From an uncultured Bacteroidales bacterium (GTDB lineage Bacteria > Bacteroidota > Bacteroidia > Bacteroidales > UBA932), in the NCBI GenBank assembly GCA_946415475.1, contig CAMKSQ010000004.1, positions 64,898 to 98,224 of the forward strand: 33,327 nucleotides of DNA. Direction: 5' to 3'. The notes under the pieces were generated by a model. That model made no database searches and had not been told where the DNA came from. It worked only from the letters and a program-made list of their open reading frames with translations. Positions 17,998 to 26,068 of this stretch are shown here, one piece after another (position 1 is the first letter of the stretch; each line of letters begins with the position of its first letter). Both the position numbers and the translations under genes were made by a program.

Positions 17998-19982
17998 AAA
18001 AATGGATTCTTTTCTCACTGTTCACAGCAGCGGTGCTTCCTGTCTTTGCCCAGGAGATTACTCCGGCCCATCGTGAACGCGCCGCGGCCTTGACGGCACA
18101 GATGACCCTTCAGGAAAAAATCACCTTCGTTGCAGGTTTCCGGGATGGCTTCCATATAGCTCCCATCGAGCGGCTGGGCATTCCCGAAGTCCGTCTGGCC
18201 GACGGCCCCCAGGGCGTACGAAACAATACGCGCAGTACACTCTTTGCCTGCGGTGTTGCTGCGGCTGCTTCTTGGAACCCGGAACTGGTAAATAAGATGG
18301 GCATTGCCCTGGGCCAGGATGCCCGCGCCCGCGGAGTCCATGTATTATTGGGCCCTGGAGTTAATATCTATCGCAGCCCGCTCTGCGGCAGAAACTTCGA
18401 GTATTTTGGCGAGGATCCTTTCCTGGCTGCCGAGACGGCTGTCGCCTATATTCAGGGAGTTCAGTCACAGGGCGTGATGGCAACTGTCAAGCACTTCGCC
18501 CTCAATAATCTGGAGTACGACCGTCATCATACCAATTCCATTGCAGACGAACGCACCATAAACGAAATCTATTTCCCTGCCTTCAAGGCTGCCGTGGAGC
18601 GCGGCCATGTGGCTTCTGTGATGACCAGTTACAACCTGGTGAACGGCGTTCACAGTGCAGAGAATCCCTATCTTATCGGCGAAACTCTCCGGGGAAAATG
18701 GAATTTCCAGGGCTTTACGATGAGTGACTGGACGTCGACTTATTCTCCCGTGCTCCTTATGCAGGACGGTGTAGACCTTGAGATGCCCCGTGGCTTTTGC
18801 TTCAACGAAGAGACTTTGTCGCCCCTGCTGGAAAGGGGAGTGGTGACCGAGGCGCAATTGGATGCCAAGGTGCAGCGTATCCTGCAAACCTATCTGGCTT
18901 TTGGTTTCCTGGATCGTGATCAGCTGGATTCCTCTATCCCGGAAGACAACCCCTACTCCCGCGAAGTGGCCTATCAGTTGGCGGGAGAGAGCATCGTCCT
19001 TCTGAAAAACGATGGTATCCTTCCTTTGGGCCGACGTCAGAAGATTGCTCTTTCCGGTCCGCGGGCCGACAGTATCCCTTGTGGTGGAGGAAGTGGTGCC
19101 GTGGATCCTCTTTATGCTGTCTCTCTCAGGGATGGCCTGAATCAAATTGGGGCCAGGATTCAGGAGGATGCTCCGGTGGAGATCCTGGCACTGGGCTTTG
19201 ACAGTAATACAGAGAAAGAGAACAGTGACCGCAGCTTCTCCCTTCCGGATGGACAGGAGGCACTGGTGGATGAAGCCCTGGCAAAGGGCCATAAAGTGGT
19301 TCTGGTGGTGAACGCCGGTGGCGCGGCCGATCTCTCGCGCCTGGAGAGCAAGGCTAATGCCATCCTATGGGCTTGGTATCCCGGGCAGGAAGGCGGAAAA
19401 GCTTTGGCAGAGATCCTGTATGGCCGTATCAATCCATCCGGCCGTTTGCCTATGTCTTTTCCCCGCGCCCTGGAAGATAATCCTTCCCAGCCATACTACC
19501 TGCCGGCCGACCCCGTTTCCAAACGCGGACATTCCGTGAAACCTTCCGTATATGCAGAAGGCGTTTTCGTGGGATATAGAGGATACAAGAGTGTGCTTCC
19601 GCTGTATCCTTTCGGTTATGGGCTCTCCTATACGGAGTTCTCGTACGGACCGCTGACGGTCCAGCCTTCCGGCGACGGTTTTGATGTGACGTTGGAGATT
19701 CGAAACACAGGAAAAATGGATGGAGCGGAAACCGTACAGCTTTTTGTTCACGAGGACCATCCGCTTGTGCCTCGTCCGGAACGCGAACTCAAGGCTTTCC
19801 GGAAAGTATTCATAGGAAAGGGCCAGACACAGAAAGTGGTCCTTCACCTGCCTCGGGAGGCTTTCGCCTGGTACGACAGCTCTCTCCACGGCTGGCGGGT
19901 GGTGCCCGGAACCTTTACGCTGGAAGCGGGAGCATCGGCCACGGACATTCGTGGCAGTGTAATTGTGACAATAACAGAATAA
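17994..19982 (+). CDS. Glycoside hydrolase family 3 (beta-glucosidase-like)
   Basis: A 662-residue secreted glycosidase; signal peptide about residues 1-20 (ends PVFAQ). Domain order is the usual one: an alpha/beta barrel (about 25-310) with KHFALNN and the nucleophile motif GFTMSDW (Asp245); an alpha/beta sandwich (about 330-530) with ESIVLLKNDGILPL, a likely acid/base Glu409 in KENSDRSF, and YPGQEGGKALAEILYG; and a C-terminal fibronectin III-like domain (about 570-655) with LEIRNTGKMDGAETVQLF. GH3 enzymes release terminal beta-linked sugars by a retaining mechanism; the sugar cannot be read from the sequence. It is somewhat shorter than many GH3 beta-glucosidases of 700-800 residues but complete. 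It overlaps the esterase gene and lies 6 bases before the permease gene. Confidence 0.95.
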   Translation: MKKWILFSLFTAAVLPVFAQEITPAHRERAAALTAQMTLQEKITFVAGFRDGFHIAPIERLGIPEVRLADGPQGVRNNTRSTLFACGVAAAASWNPELVNKMGIALGQDARARGVHVLLGPGVNIYRSPLCGRNFEYFGEDPFLAAETAVAYIQGVQSQGVMATVKHFALNNLEYDRHHTNSIADERTINEIYFPAFKAAVERGHVASVMTSYNLVNGVHSAENPYLIGETLRGKWNFQGFTMSDWTSTYSPVLLMQDGVDLEMPRGFCFNEETLSPLLERGVVTEAQLDAKVQRILQTYLAFGFLDRDQLDSSIPEDNPYSREVAYQLAGESIVLLKNDGILPLGRRQKIALSGPRADSIPCGGGSGAVDPLYAVSLRDGLNQIGARIQEDAPVEILALGFDSNTEKENSDRSFSLPDGQEALVDEALAKGHKVVLVVNAGGAADLSRLESKANAILWAWYPGQEGGKALAEILYGRINPSGRLPMSFPRALEDNPSQPYYLPADPVSKRGHSVKPSVYAEGVFVGYRGYKSVLPLYPFGYGLSYTEFSYGPLTVQPSGDGFDVTLEIRNTGKMDGAETVQLFVHEDHPLVPRPERELKAFRKVFIGKGQTQKVVLHLPREAFAWYDSSLHGWRVVPGTFTLEAGASATDIRGSVIVTITE

Positions 19983-19988
19983 AGATCG

Positions 19989-21251
19989 ATGACATCAGAA
20001 GATAAAAGATATACCCGGCTTCGGTGGCAGGTGTTCCTCTCTGCCACCGTAGGCTATGGAATATACTATGTATGCCGGCTTAGCCTGAATGTGGTTAAAA
20101 AGCCTATCGTGGACTCGGGAACACTTACCGAGACAGAGCTTGGAATCATTGGATCGGCCTTGTTCATCACTTATGCAGTGGGCAAGTTTGTAAACGGTTT
20201 CCTGGCTGATCGGGTGAATGTCAGACGTTTCATGTCGCTGGGCCTGCTGGCCGCCGCACTGGTGAATCTGATCCTTGGATTCAGTGTGCCGTCCGGAGTA
20301 TTCATTGCCCTGTGGGCCATTAACGGCTGGGTTCAGTCCATGGGGGCCCCGGCAGGTGTGGTTGCCCAATCCCGGTGGATTCCGGACAAGCAGCGAGGCC
20401 GTTTTTACGGAGTTTGGTCGGCGAGCCATAATATCGGCGAGGCGCTCACATTTATTCTTGTCGCGGCGGTCGTTTCTGCTGCGGGGTGGCAATGGGGTTT
20501 TCGCGCTGCCGGTCTGCTTGGCCTGGCAGGCGCTGCCATGCTGGCATTGCTCCTGAGAGATTCCCCTCAAAGTTGCGGCCTTCCCGCTCCTGATGCTGCA
20601 CAACACGCCAAAGAAGAAGAAAAATCTGTCTGGGAGCATCAAAAAGAGGTGCTGCGTAATCCCGCCATCTGGATGCTTGCCTTAGCCAGCGCTTTTATGT
20701 ATATTTCCCGTTATGCTGTAAACAGTTGGGGCGTTTTCTATTTGGAAGCCCAAAGGGATTACACGACGCTCGAAGCCAGTTCCATCATTTCTATCAGTTC
20801 CATCTGCGGTATCATCGGGACCATTGTATCAGGCTTTGTGTCCGACTGGTTCTTCAAAGGCAGCCGCAATGCTCCTGCCGTGATTTTCGGCGTGATGAAC
20901 GTCATCGGCCTGGGCCTCTTCCTTTTCGGCCCGGCAACTCATGTCTGTATGATTATCTCCATGGTGGTGTTTGGCCTGGCTATCGGCGCGCTGATCTGTT
21001 ATCTTGGTGGCTTGATGGCCGTGGATATTGCATCGAAGAAGGCTTCCGGTGCCGCCTTGGGCGTGGTTGGTATCGCCAGTTACGTTGGCGCCGCCCTTCA
21101 GGATCTGGTTAGCGGAATGACCATTCAGGCAGGGAAGACCGAAGGAGTCGGTTATGACTTTTCCGTAGTCTCATGGTTCTGGTTGGGCGCGGCCATCCTC
21201 TCCGTGCTTTTTACACTCTTAGTCTGGACGCTCTCGGTGCGGCGCAAGTAG
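19989..21251 (+). CDS. MFS permease of the organophosphate:phosphate antiporter (GlpT/UhpT/UhpC-like) family
   Basis: A 420-residue inner-membrane protein with about 12 predicted membrane spans and a polar central loop near residues 196-222. OPA-family members import glycerol-3-phosphate or hexose-phosphates in exchange for phosphate. The residues that bind the phosphate in GlpT appear to be conserved: Arg30 in GIYYVCR (like GlpT R45), Lys66 in AVGKFVNG (like K80), His147 in WSASHNIGEA (like H165) and Arg241 in MYISRYAVNSW (like R269). This argues for a true organophosphate carrier, not a generic sugar MFS. It is the last gene of the locus and is followed by a strong terminator. A sensor role as for UhpC is less likely, because no UhpA/UhpB-like two-component system is nearby. 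Confidence 0.88.
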   Translation: MTSEDKRYTRLRWQVFLSATVGYGIYYVCRLSLNVVKKPIVDSGTLTETELGIIGSALFITYAVGKFVNGFLADRVNVRRFMSLGLLAAALVNLILGFSVPSGVFIALWAINGWVQSMGAPAGVVAQSRWIPDKQRGRFYGVWSASHNIGEALTFILVAAVVSAAGWQWGFRAAGLLGLAGAAMLALLLRDSPQSCGLPAPDAAQHAKEEEKSVWEHQKEVLRNPAIWMLALASAFMYISRYAVNSWGVFYLEAQRDYTTLEASSIISISSICGIIGTIVSGFVSDWFFKGSRNAPAVIFGVMNVIGLGLFLFGPATHVCMIISMVVFGLAIGALICYLGGLMAVDIASKKASGAALGVVGIASYVGAALQDLVSGMTIQAGKTEGVGYDFSVVSWFWLGAAILSVLFTLLVWTLSVRRK

Positions 21252-21271
21252 TTGATTATCAAAGTAATAAG

Positions 21272-21308
21272 AAAGTCTCTTTAGGCTCATCGGCCTAAAG
21301 AGACTTTT
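21272..21308. terminator. Strong terminator closing the glycan locus, probably bidirectional
   Basis: AAAGTCTCTTTAGGC (21272-21286) pairs perfectly over 15 bp with 21293-21307, with loop TCATCG and a T-rich tract after it. It lies between the ends of two convergent genes (the permease on + and the channel gene on -), so it can serve both. Confidence 0.88.
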
Positions 21309-21347
21309 ATAATATGCTATGCTTCAGCGAGTTAGCTTCGAGCGAGA

Positions 21348-21932
21348 TTATGCGGAAGGATTGGTTTCGGGCAGGAGCCGGCGGCGGACGTTGCAGCCGA
21401 CGTAGTTGCCGATGACGATGATGGGGTAGAACCAGAGGAGGTCGATATCCCACTTACAGGCGCCAAAGATGTAAACGACATCGGCGATGGAGTGGTAGAA
21501 GCCGCAGACGATGAACAGCGGGATGCCGAAGAGAACGGGAACCAGCGATTTGCTGCTGCGATAGAACCAGACGGAAAGGTCTATGACAAGGCCGCAGCCG
21601 ACGGCACGGAGGAAACCGCGCCAGGGGCCTTGCGCCACATGGGCCGCGACAGTGTTATAGGCACTTTCGGCCATACTTCCACCGATAGCTGCGACCACAA
21701 GGCCCACTGCCATGGCACCCACGACATTCCACCACCACACCTTGATAATACCCGGGATGCTGGTCATGACACCAGCGCGGCCGGTATAGAGCGGAATGCC
21801 CGTGAGAACTACGCCGATAAGGCCGAACGCAAAGATGATGGCGCCGGTAAGCCCGCCGAGGGCCAGGAAACCGCATGCTCCCAGGCCGATGAGGATGCCG
21901 GCCATGATGGATTGTCTGTCTGTGAGGTTCAT
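21348..21932 (-). CDS. Formate/nitrite transporter (FNT) family channel, compact form
   Basis: A 194-residue integral membrane protein with six hydrophobic spans. FNT proteins are pentameric channels for formate, nitrite, hydrosulfide or similar small anions. Matches to FNT family blocks are FAFGLIGVVLTGIPLYTG (FNT: GLFTGN-like end of helix 2), WWWNVVGAM, CGLVIDLSVWFY (like the CNxLVCLAVW block), VCGFYHSIADVVYIF (like GFEHSIANMxxIP) and IGNYVGCNV (like GNxxGG). ATG 21932 is used because the longer frame begins with a TTG inside the promoter region. It is shorter than typical FNT proteins (about 260-285 residues), with short loops and tails. The conserved GFEHS block reads GFYHS here. It is divergent from trpS. 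The family call is reasonably good; the substrate is unknown. Confidence 0.75.
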   Translation of the reverse strand: MNLTDRQSIMAGILIGLGACGFLALGGLTGAIIFAFGLIGVVLTGIPLYTGRAGVMTSIPGIIKVWWWNVVGAMAVGLVVAAIGGSMAESAYNTVAAHVAQGPWRGFLRAVGCGLVIDLSVWFYRSSKSLVPVLFGIPLFIVCGFYHSIADVVYIFGACKWDIDLLWFYPIIVIGNYVGCNVRRRLLPETNPSA

Positions 21933-21946
21933 GAGTGTGTTTTGGT

Positions 21947-23109
<1,163 letters not shown>

Positions 23110-23127
23110 CGTGGTAGGTAAATAACT

Positions 23128-23182
23128 CAGCCGCGATTGCAAGAAATCGACCCTATGGGGTACTCCAGTTGCAATCGTGGCA
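23128..23182. repeat. Palindromic intergenic repeat, copy 1 (55 bases)
   Basis: The outer arms GCCGCGATTGCAA (23130-23142) and TTGCAATCGTGGC (23169-23181) pair over 13 positions with one wobble. A short inner hairpin (CCC-TAT-GGG) lies in the centre. It aligns without gaps to a second copy at 23211-23265 at 42 of 55 positions, with the arms far better conserved than the centre. The form resembles REP-type or other dispersed palindromic elements. Confidence 0.75.
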
Positions 23183-23192
23183 GGCATTTCCC

Positions 23193-23211
23193 GGGAAAAG
23201 GACGTTTTCCC
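23193..23211. repeat. Small hairpin between the two palindromic repeats
   Basis: GGGAAAA (23193-23199) pairs with TTTTCCC (23205-23211) around a GGACG loop. It fills the spacer between the two repeat copies. It could aid transcription termination of trpS, but no T-run follows the stem. Confidence 0.45.
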
Positions 23212-23265
23212 AGCCGCGATTGCAAAAAATCAGGCCCGTAGGACACTCTGGCTGCAATCGCGGCA
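23211..23265. repeat. Palindromic intergenic repeat, copy 2 (55 bases)
   Basis: Same length as copy 1. The arms GCCGCGATTGCA (23213-23224) and TGCAATCGCGGC (23253-23264) are a perfect 12-bp inverted repeat. The middle is diverged from copy 1 but keeps small complementary groups (GGCC-type inner stem). Confidence 0.75.
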
Positions 23266-23274
23266 AGACACAAA

Positions 23275-23302
23275 AAAAGCGACGCCCGCAAGCGTCGCTT
23301 TT
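23275..23302. terminator. Bidirectional terminator between trpS and the aldolase gene
   Basis: GCGACGC (23279-23285) pairs with GCGTCGC (23292-23298), extended by AAAA/TTTT on both sides. On the minus strand seven Ts follow the stem, so it is foremost the terminator of the aldolase gene; on the plus strand four Ts allow it to stop trpS transcripts as well. Confidence 0.85.
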
Positions 23303-23324
23303 ATAAGGAAAGGGTCCGAATCAA

Positions 23325-24326
23325 TTACTCAGCCTTGCCGTTGGAGCCCAGTACGTTCACAATCTTGTGGATGTACATTTTCTTCATCTCCTCACGGGCG
23401 GGTTTGAGGTACTGGCGAGGGTCGAAGTGGCTGGGGTTCTCGGCCAGGTACTTGCGGATGGCGCCGGTCATGGCCAGGCGGCTGTCGCTGTCGATGTTGA
23501 TCTTGCAGACGGCGCTCTTGGCGGCCTCACGCAGCTGCTCCTCGGGGATACCTACGGCGTTGGGCAGGTTGCCACCATACTGGTTGCACATGTCCACATA
23601 TTCCTGCGGTACGGAGCTGGAGCCGTGGAGAACGATAGGGAAGCCAGGGAGCTTCTTCTCAATCTCATGCAGCACGTCGAAAGCGAGCGGCGGAGGAACC
23701 AGACGGCCGGTCTTGGGGTCGCGGGTGCACTGCTCGGGTTTGAACTTGTATGCACCGTGGCTGGTACCTACGGAGATAGCGAGGGAGTCGCAACCGGTGC
23801 GGGTGGAGAAGTCGATCACTTCTTCCGGACGGGTGTAGTGGGATTCCTCGGAGGAAACCTCATCTTCAACACCGGCCAGCACGCCCAGTTCTGCTTCTAC
23901 GGTAACATCGTACTGGTGAGCATAGTCTGCCACTTTCTTGGAGAGGGCGATGTTTTCCTCGTACGGGAGGGAGGAAGCGTCGATCATCACGGAGCTGAAG
24001 CCCATGTCTACGCAGTCCTTGCACAGCTCGAAGCTGTCACCGTGGTCCAGGTGGAGGCAAATCTGGGGATGCTCCCAGCCCAGTTCCTTGGCATATGCGA
24101 CGGCACCTTCTGCCATGTAGCGGAGGAGGGTGGAGTTGGCGTAGTTACGGGCACCCTTGGAAACCTGGAGGATTACGGGACTCTTGGTCTCTGCAGCAGC
24201 CATGATGATGGCCTGGAGCTGCTCCATGTTGTTGAAATTGAATGCAGGGATGGCGTAACCGCCTTTAACGGCCTTGGCGAACATTTCGCGGGTGTTTACA
24301 AGGCCCAGTTCTTTGTAAGAAACCAT
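23325..24326 (-). CDS. fba: Class II fructose-bisphosphate aldolase
   Basis: A 333-residue zinc-dependent glycolytic/gluconeogenic enzyme that splits fructose-1,6-bisphosphate into glyceraldehyde-3-phosphate and dihydroxyacetone phosphate. Family blocks in order: GYAIPAFNFNNMEQLQAII; CLHLDHGDSFE, with the first zinc histidine and catalytic Asp; VTVEAELGVLAGVEDEV; DSLAISVGTSHGAYKF, with a second zinc histidine; PIVLHGSSSVP, with a third; and VCKINIDSDSRLAMTGAIR, which binds the substrate phosphate. Length and SSVP/SDSRLA blocks fit the class II type found widely in Bacteroidota. It has its own consensus promoter (24366-24396) and terminator, so it is a single-gene unit. Confidence 0.96.
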   Translation of the reverse strand: MVSYKELGLVNTREMFAKAVKGGYAIPAFNFNNMEQLQAIIMAAAETKSPVILQVSKGARNYANSTLLRYMAEGAVAYAKELGWEHPQICLHLDHGDSFELCKDCVDMGFSSVMIDASSLPYEENIALSKKVADYAHQYDVTVEAELGVLAGVEDEVSSEESHYTRPEEVIDFSTRTGCDSLAISVGTSHGAYKFKPEQCTRDPKTGRLVPPPLAFDVLHEIEKKLPGFPIVLHGSSSVPQEYVDMCNQYGGNLPNAVGIPEEQLREAAKSAVCKINIDSDSRLAMTGAIRKYLAENPSHFDPRQYLKPAREEMKKMYIHKIVNVLGSNGKAE

Positions 24327-24365
24327 AGTTTTATAGAATTAGTAACTAAATTTTCTAATAGCCCA

Positions 24366-24396
24366 CAAATTTACGGATTTTTGGGATATTTTCAAA
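24366..24396 (-). promoter_or_regulatory. Consensus promoter of the aldolase gene
   Basis: On the minus strand TTTG (24396-24393), a 19-base spacer, then TAAATTTG (24373-24366), the best match in the window to the Bacteroidota -33/-7 promoter. The expected leader is about 36 bases before ATG 24326. The box begins just before the end of gmk at 24400. Confidence 0.78.
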
Positions 24397-24399
24397 GGT

Positions 24400-24966
24400 T
24401 TAAGCCTCCAAGAAAGCATTAACCATAGCCTCGGCCTCCCGGTAGGCGGTCTGGAGGTCATCGTTGATGAGCACTTTGTCGAATTTGGGTGCATAGGTCA
24501 TCTCTTCCGCGGCCTTGGCAACGCGCGTTTCGATGGCGTCCATCGGGTCCGTATTGCGGGCAATCAGCCGTTTGCGCAGCTCCTCCACGGACGGCGCCTG
24601 GATGAAGACGGAAAGGGCTGCATCGCCAAAATATTTCTTGAGCGATACGCCGCCTTTTACATCCACGTCGAAGATAATCACATGTCCTTTGGCCCAGATG
24701 CGGTTGACTTCGCTTTTGAGCGTACCGTAGAAGCGGTCCGGATAGACTTCCTCGTACTCTACGAACTTCTCGTCCCGGATGAGGGCGCGGAAGATATCGG
24801 CACTATAGTAAAGGTACTCAACGCCATCCTGTTCCGTTCCGCGGGGCGGGCGGGAAGTGGCCGATACGGAGAATTCGATTTCCGGATGCAGGGCCAGGAT
24901 ATGATTGACGATGGTGCTTTTGCCCGATCCGGAGGGCGCCGAGAAGATGAGAACTTTGCCAGACAT
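24400..24966 (-). CDS. gmk: Guanylate kinase
   Basis: A 188-residue cytoplasmic enzyme converting GMP and ATP to GDP and ADP. The P-loop is APSGSGKST (residues 10-18). The GMP-binding region shows SATSRPPRGTEQDGVEY and VEYEEVYPDRFYGT. The lid region shows RLIARNTDPMDAIETRVAKA. ATG 24966 is chosen because it begins the usual MSGKVLIFSAPSG start; in-frame starts further up lie at or beyond the promoter -7 box. It is divergent from nadD. Confidence 0.95.
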   Translation of the reverse strand: MSGKVLIFSAPSGSGKSTIVNHILALHPEIEFSVSATSRPPRGTEQDGVEYLYYSADIFRALIRDEKFVEYEEVYPDRFYGTLKSEVNRIWAKGHVIIFDVDVKGGVSLKKYFGDAALSVFIQAPSVEELRKRLIARNTDPMDAIETRVAKAAEEMTYAPKFDKVLINDDLQTAYREAEAMVNAFLEA

Positions 24967-24988
24967 GTTACCTAACGTTTGAATCATA

Positions 24989-24996
24989 CAAATATA
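24989..24996 (-). promoter_or_regulatory. -7 promoter box of gmk
   Basis: On the minus strand this reads TATATTTG, a perfect TAnnTTTG, 22 bases upstream of ATG 24966. No clear -33 TTTG is seen at the normal distance. Confidence 0.55.
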
Positions 24997-25010
24997 CAAA
25001 AAAATATTCG

Positions 25011-25018
25011 TACCTTTG
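25011..25018 (+). promoter_or_regulatory. -7 promoter box of nadD
   Basis: TACCTTTG is a perfect TAnnTTTG, only 7 bases upstream of ATG 25026, so the mRNA leader would be a few bases at most. The -33 region is poor. It faces the gmk -7 box 14 bases away. Confidence 0.55.
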
Positions 25019-25025
25019 GCAGCGT

Positions 25026-25583
25026 ATGAAGATTGCGGTGTACAGCGGGTCGTTCAATCCGCTCCACAAGGGCCACGAGGCCATTATCCGTTTCCTTACC
25101 CGGGAGGCGGGTTTTGACAAGGTGTACCTGGTGGTTACGCCGCAGAATCCGTTCAAGGACCGGCACAGCCTGCCGGCGGGTCAGGGTCGGTTCGATGCCG
25201 CCGTAGCTGCCGTTCAGCGCCATCCGGACCTGGATGTGCAGGTGGAGGACGTGGAGTTGCACATGACGCCGCCGCAGTACACCATCCGCACGCTGGAGGT
25301 GTTGCAAAAACGGGAACCGTGGAACAGCTTCACCCTCATCATCGGCGCGGATAATCTGGCCGTTTTCGATGGCTGGCGCTATTACGAGCGCATTCTCACG
25401 GAGTTTGGCGTGGCGGTTTTCCCGCGGAAGGGCTACCACCGCGGCCATGCCCGCGACCGCCTCATGAAAAAATGCCCCGGAGCGCGTATCGTCCTGCTCA
25501 AGGCCCCGCTGGTCACCATTTCGTCCACGGAAATCCGGGAAGGGATGGCCGCCGGCAAAGACATGTCCAAGTGGCTAATGTAA
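25026..25583 (+). CDS. nadD: Nicotinate-nucleotide adenylyltransferase
   Basis: A 185-residue cytoplasmic enzyme of NAD synthesis that joins nicotinate mononucleotide and ATP to deamido-NAD. The nucleotidyltransferase motif is GSFNPLHKGH (residues 8-17) and the C-terminal nucleotide-binding motif is ISSTEIRE. TPQNPFKD and LIIGADNLAVFDGW are typical NadD blocks. The stop codon overlaps the start of the CYTH gene by one base (TAATG), so the two are co-translated. It is on the short side for NadD (about 190-215 residues) but has both key motifs. Confidence 0.94.
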   Translation: MKIAVYSGSFNPLHKGHEAIIRFLTREAGFDKVYLVVTPQNPFKDRHSLPAGQGRFDAAVAAVQRHPDLDVQVEDVELHMTPPQYTIRTLEVLQKREPWNSFTLIIGADNLAVFDGWRYYERILTEFGVAVFPRKGYHRGHARDRLMKKCPGARIVLLKAPLVTISSTEIREGMAAGKDMSKWLM

Positions 25584-26068
25584 TGCATATAGAGACCGAA
25601 CGTAAATTCCTGGTCAGAGACCTTTCTTTCAAGGACTTGGCCGTTACTTCCTACGAGATTAAGCAAGGCTATATTGCCCACGACGGGGGCAATACGGTGC
25701 GTGTACGCATTCGCGACAAGCAGGGCTTCCTGACTATCAAGGGCCCCTCCGTGGATGGCATCTCCCGCCACGAATGGGAACGCGAAATCCCGCTGGAAGA
25801 CGCCCAGGAACTCTTCCTCTTATGCCGCGGAGGGTCTATAGAAAAAACTCGGTACATTGTGCCGTCTGGAAAACGGTTTTTCGAAGTCGATGTCTTTTAT
25901 GGAGATAATGAGGGGCTGGTGATGGCGGAGATTGAGCTGGAGCGCCCGGATGAACCGTTCGAGCGGCCGGCGTGGCTGGGGAGGGAAGTAACCGGAGACC
26001 GGAGGTTCTACAATTCACATCTGCTCAAGAATCCATTCAAATCCTGGCGTGAAGACATTGAAAAATAG
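25583..26068 (+). CDS. CYTH domain protein (triphosphate tunnel metalloenzyme)
   Basis: A 161-residue cytoplasmic protein. The signature ExExK is present as ETERK (residues 4-8: E4, E6, K8), followed by charged strands typical of a triphosphate tunnel: TVRVRIRDKQGFLTIKGP, SRHEWEREIP, RYIVPSGKRFFEVDVF and VMAEIELERPDE. Bacterial members often hydrolyse inorganic tripolyphosphate; others are adenylate cyclases or thiamine-triphosphatases, so the exact reaction is open. ATG 25583 overlaps the nadD stop; the longer frame upstream is only the shifted frame of nadD. The next gene overlaps its end by 20 bases. Confidence 0.9.
   Translation: MHIETERKFLVRDLSFKDLAVTSYEIKQGYIAHDGGNTVRVRIRDKQGFLTIKGPSVDGISRHEWEREIPLEDAQELFLLCRGGSIEKTRYIVPSGKRFFEVDVFYGDNEGLVMAEIELERPDEPFERPAWLGREVTGDRRFYNSHLLKNPFKSWREDIEK

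Noticed and set aside
19989..21251. UhpC-type phosphate-sugar sensor
   Set aside because: No UhpA/UhpB-like response regulator or histidine kinase is present, and the locus already has a sigma/FecR/STN sensing path.
23128..23265. CRISPR-like repeat pair
   Set aside because: Only two copies, strongly palindromic, 76 percent alike, with one spacer that is itself a hairpin and no cas gene nearby.
25583..26049. Cobalamin riboswitch before the BtuF-like gene
   Set aside because: The start of this gene lies inside the CYTH coding region and the unit begins directly at nadD, leaving no leader long enough for a riboswitch.
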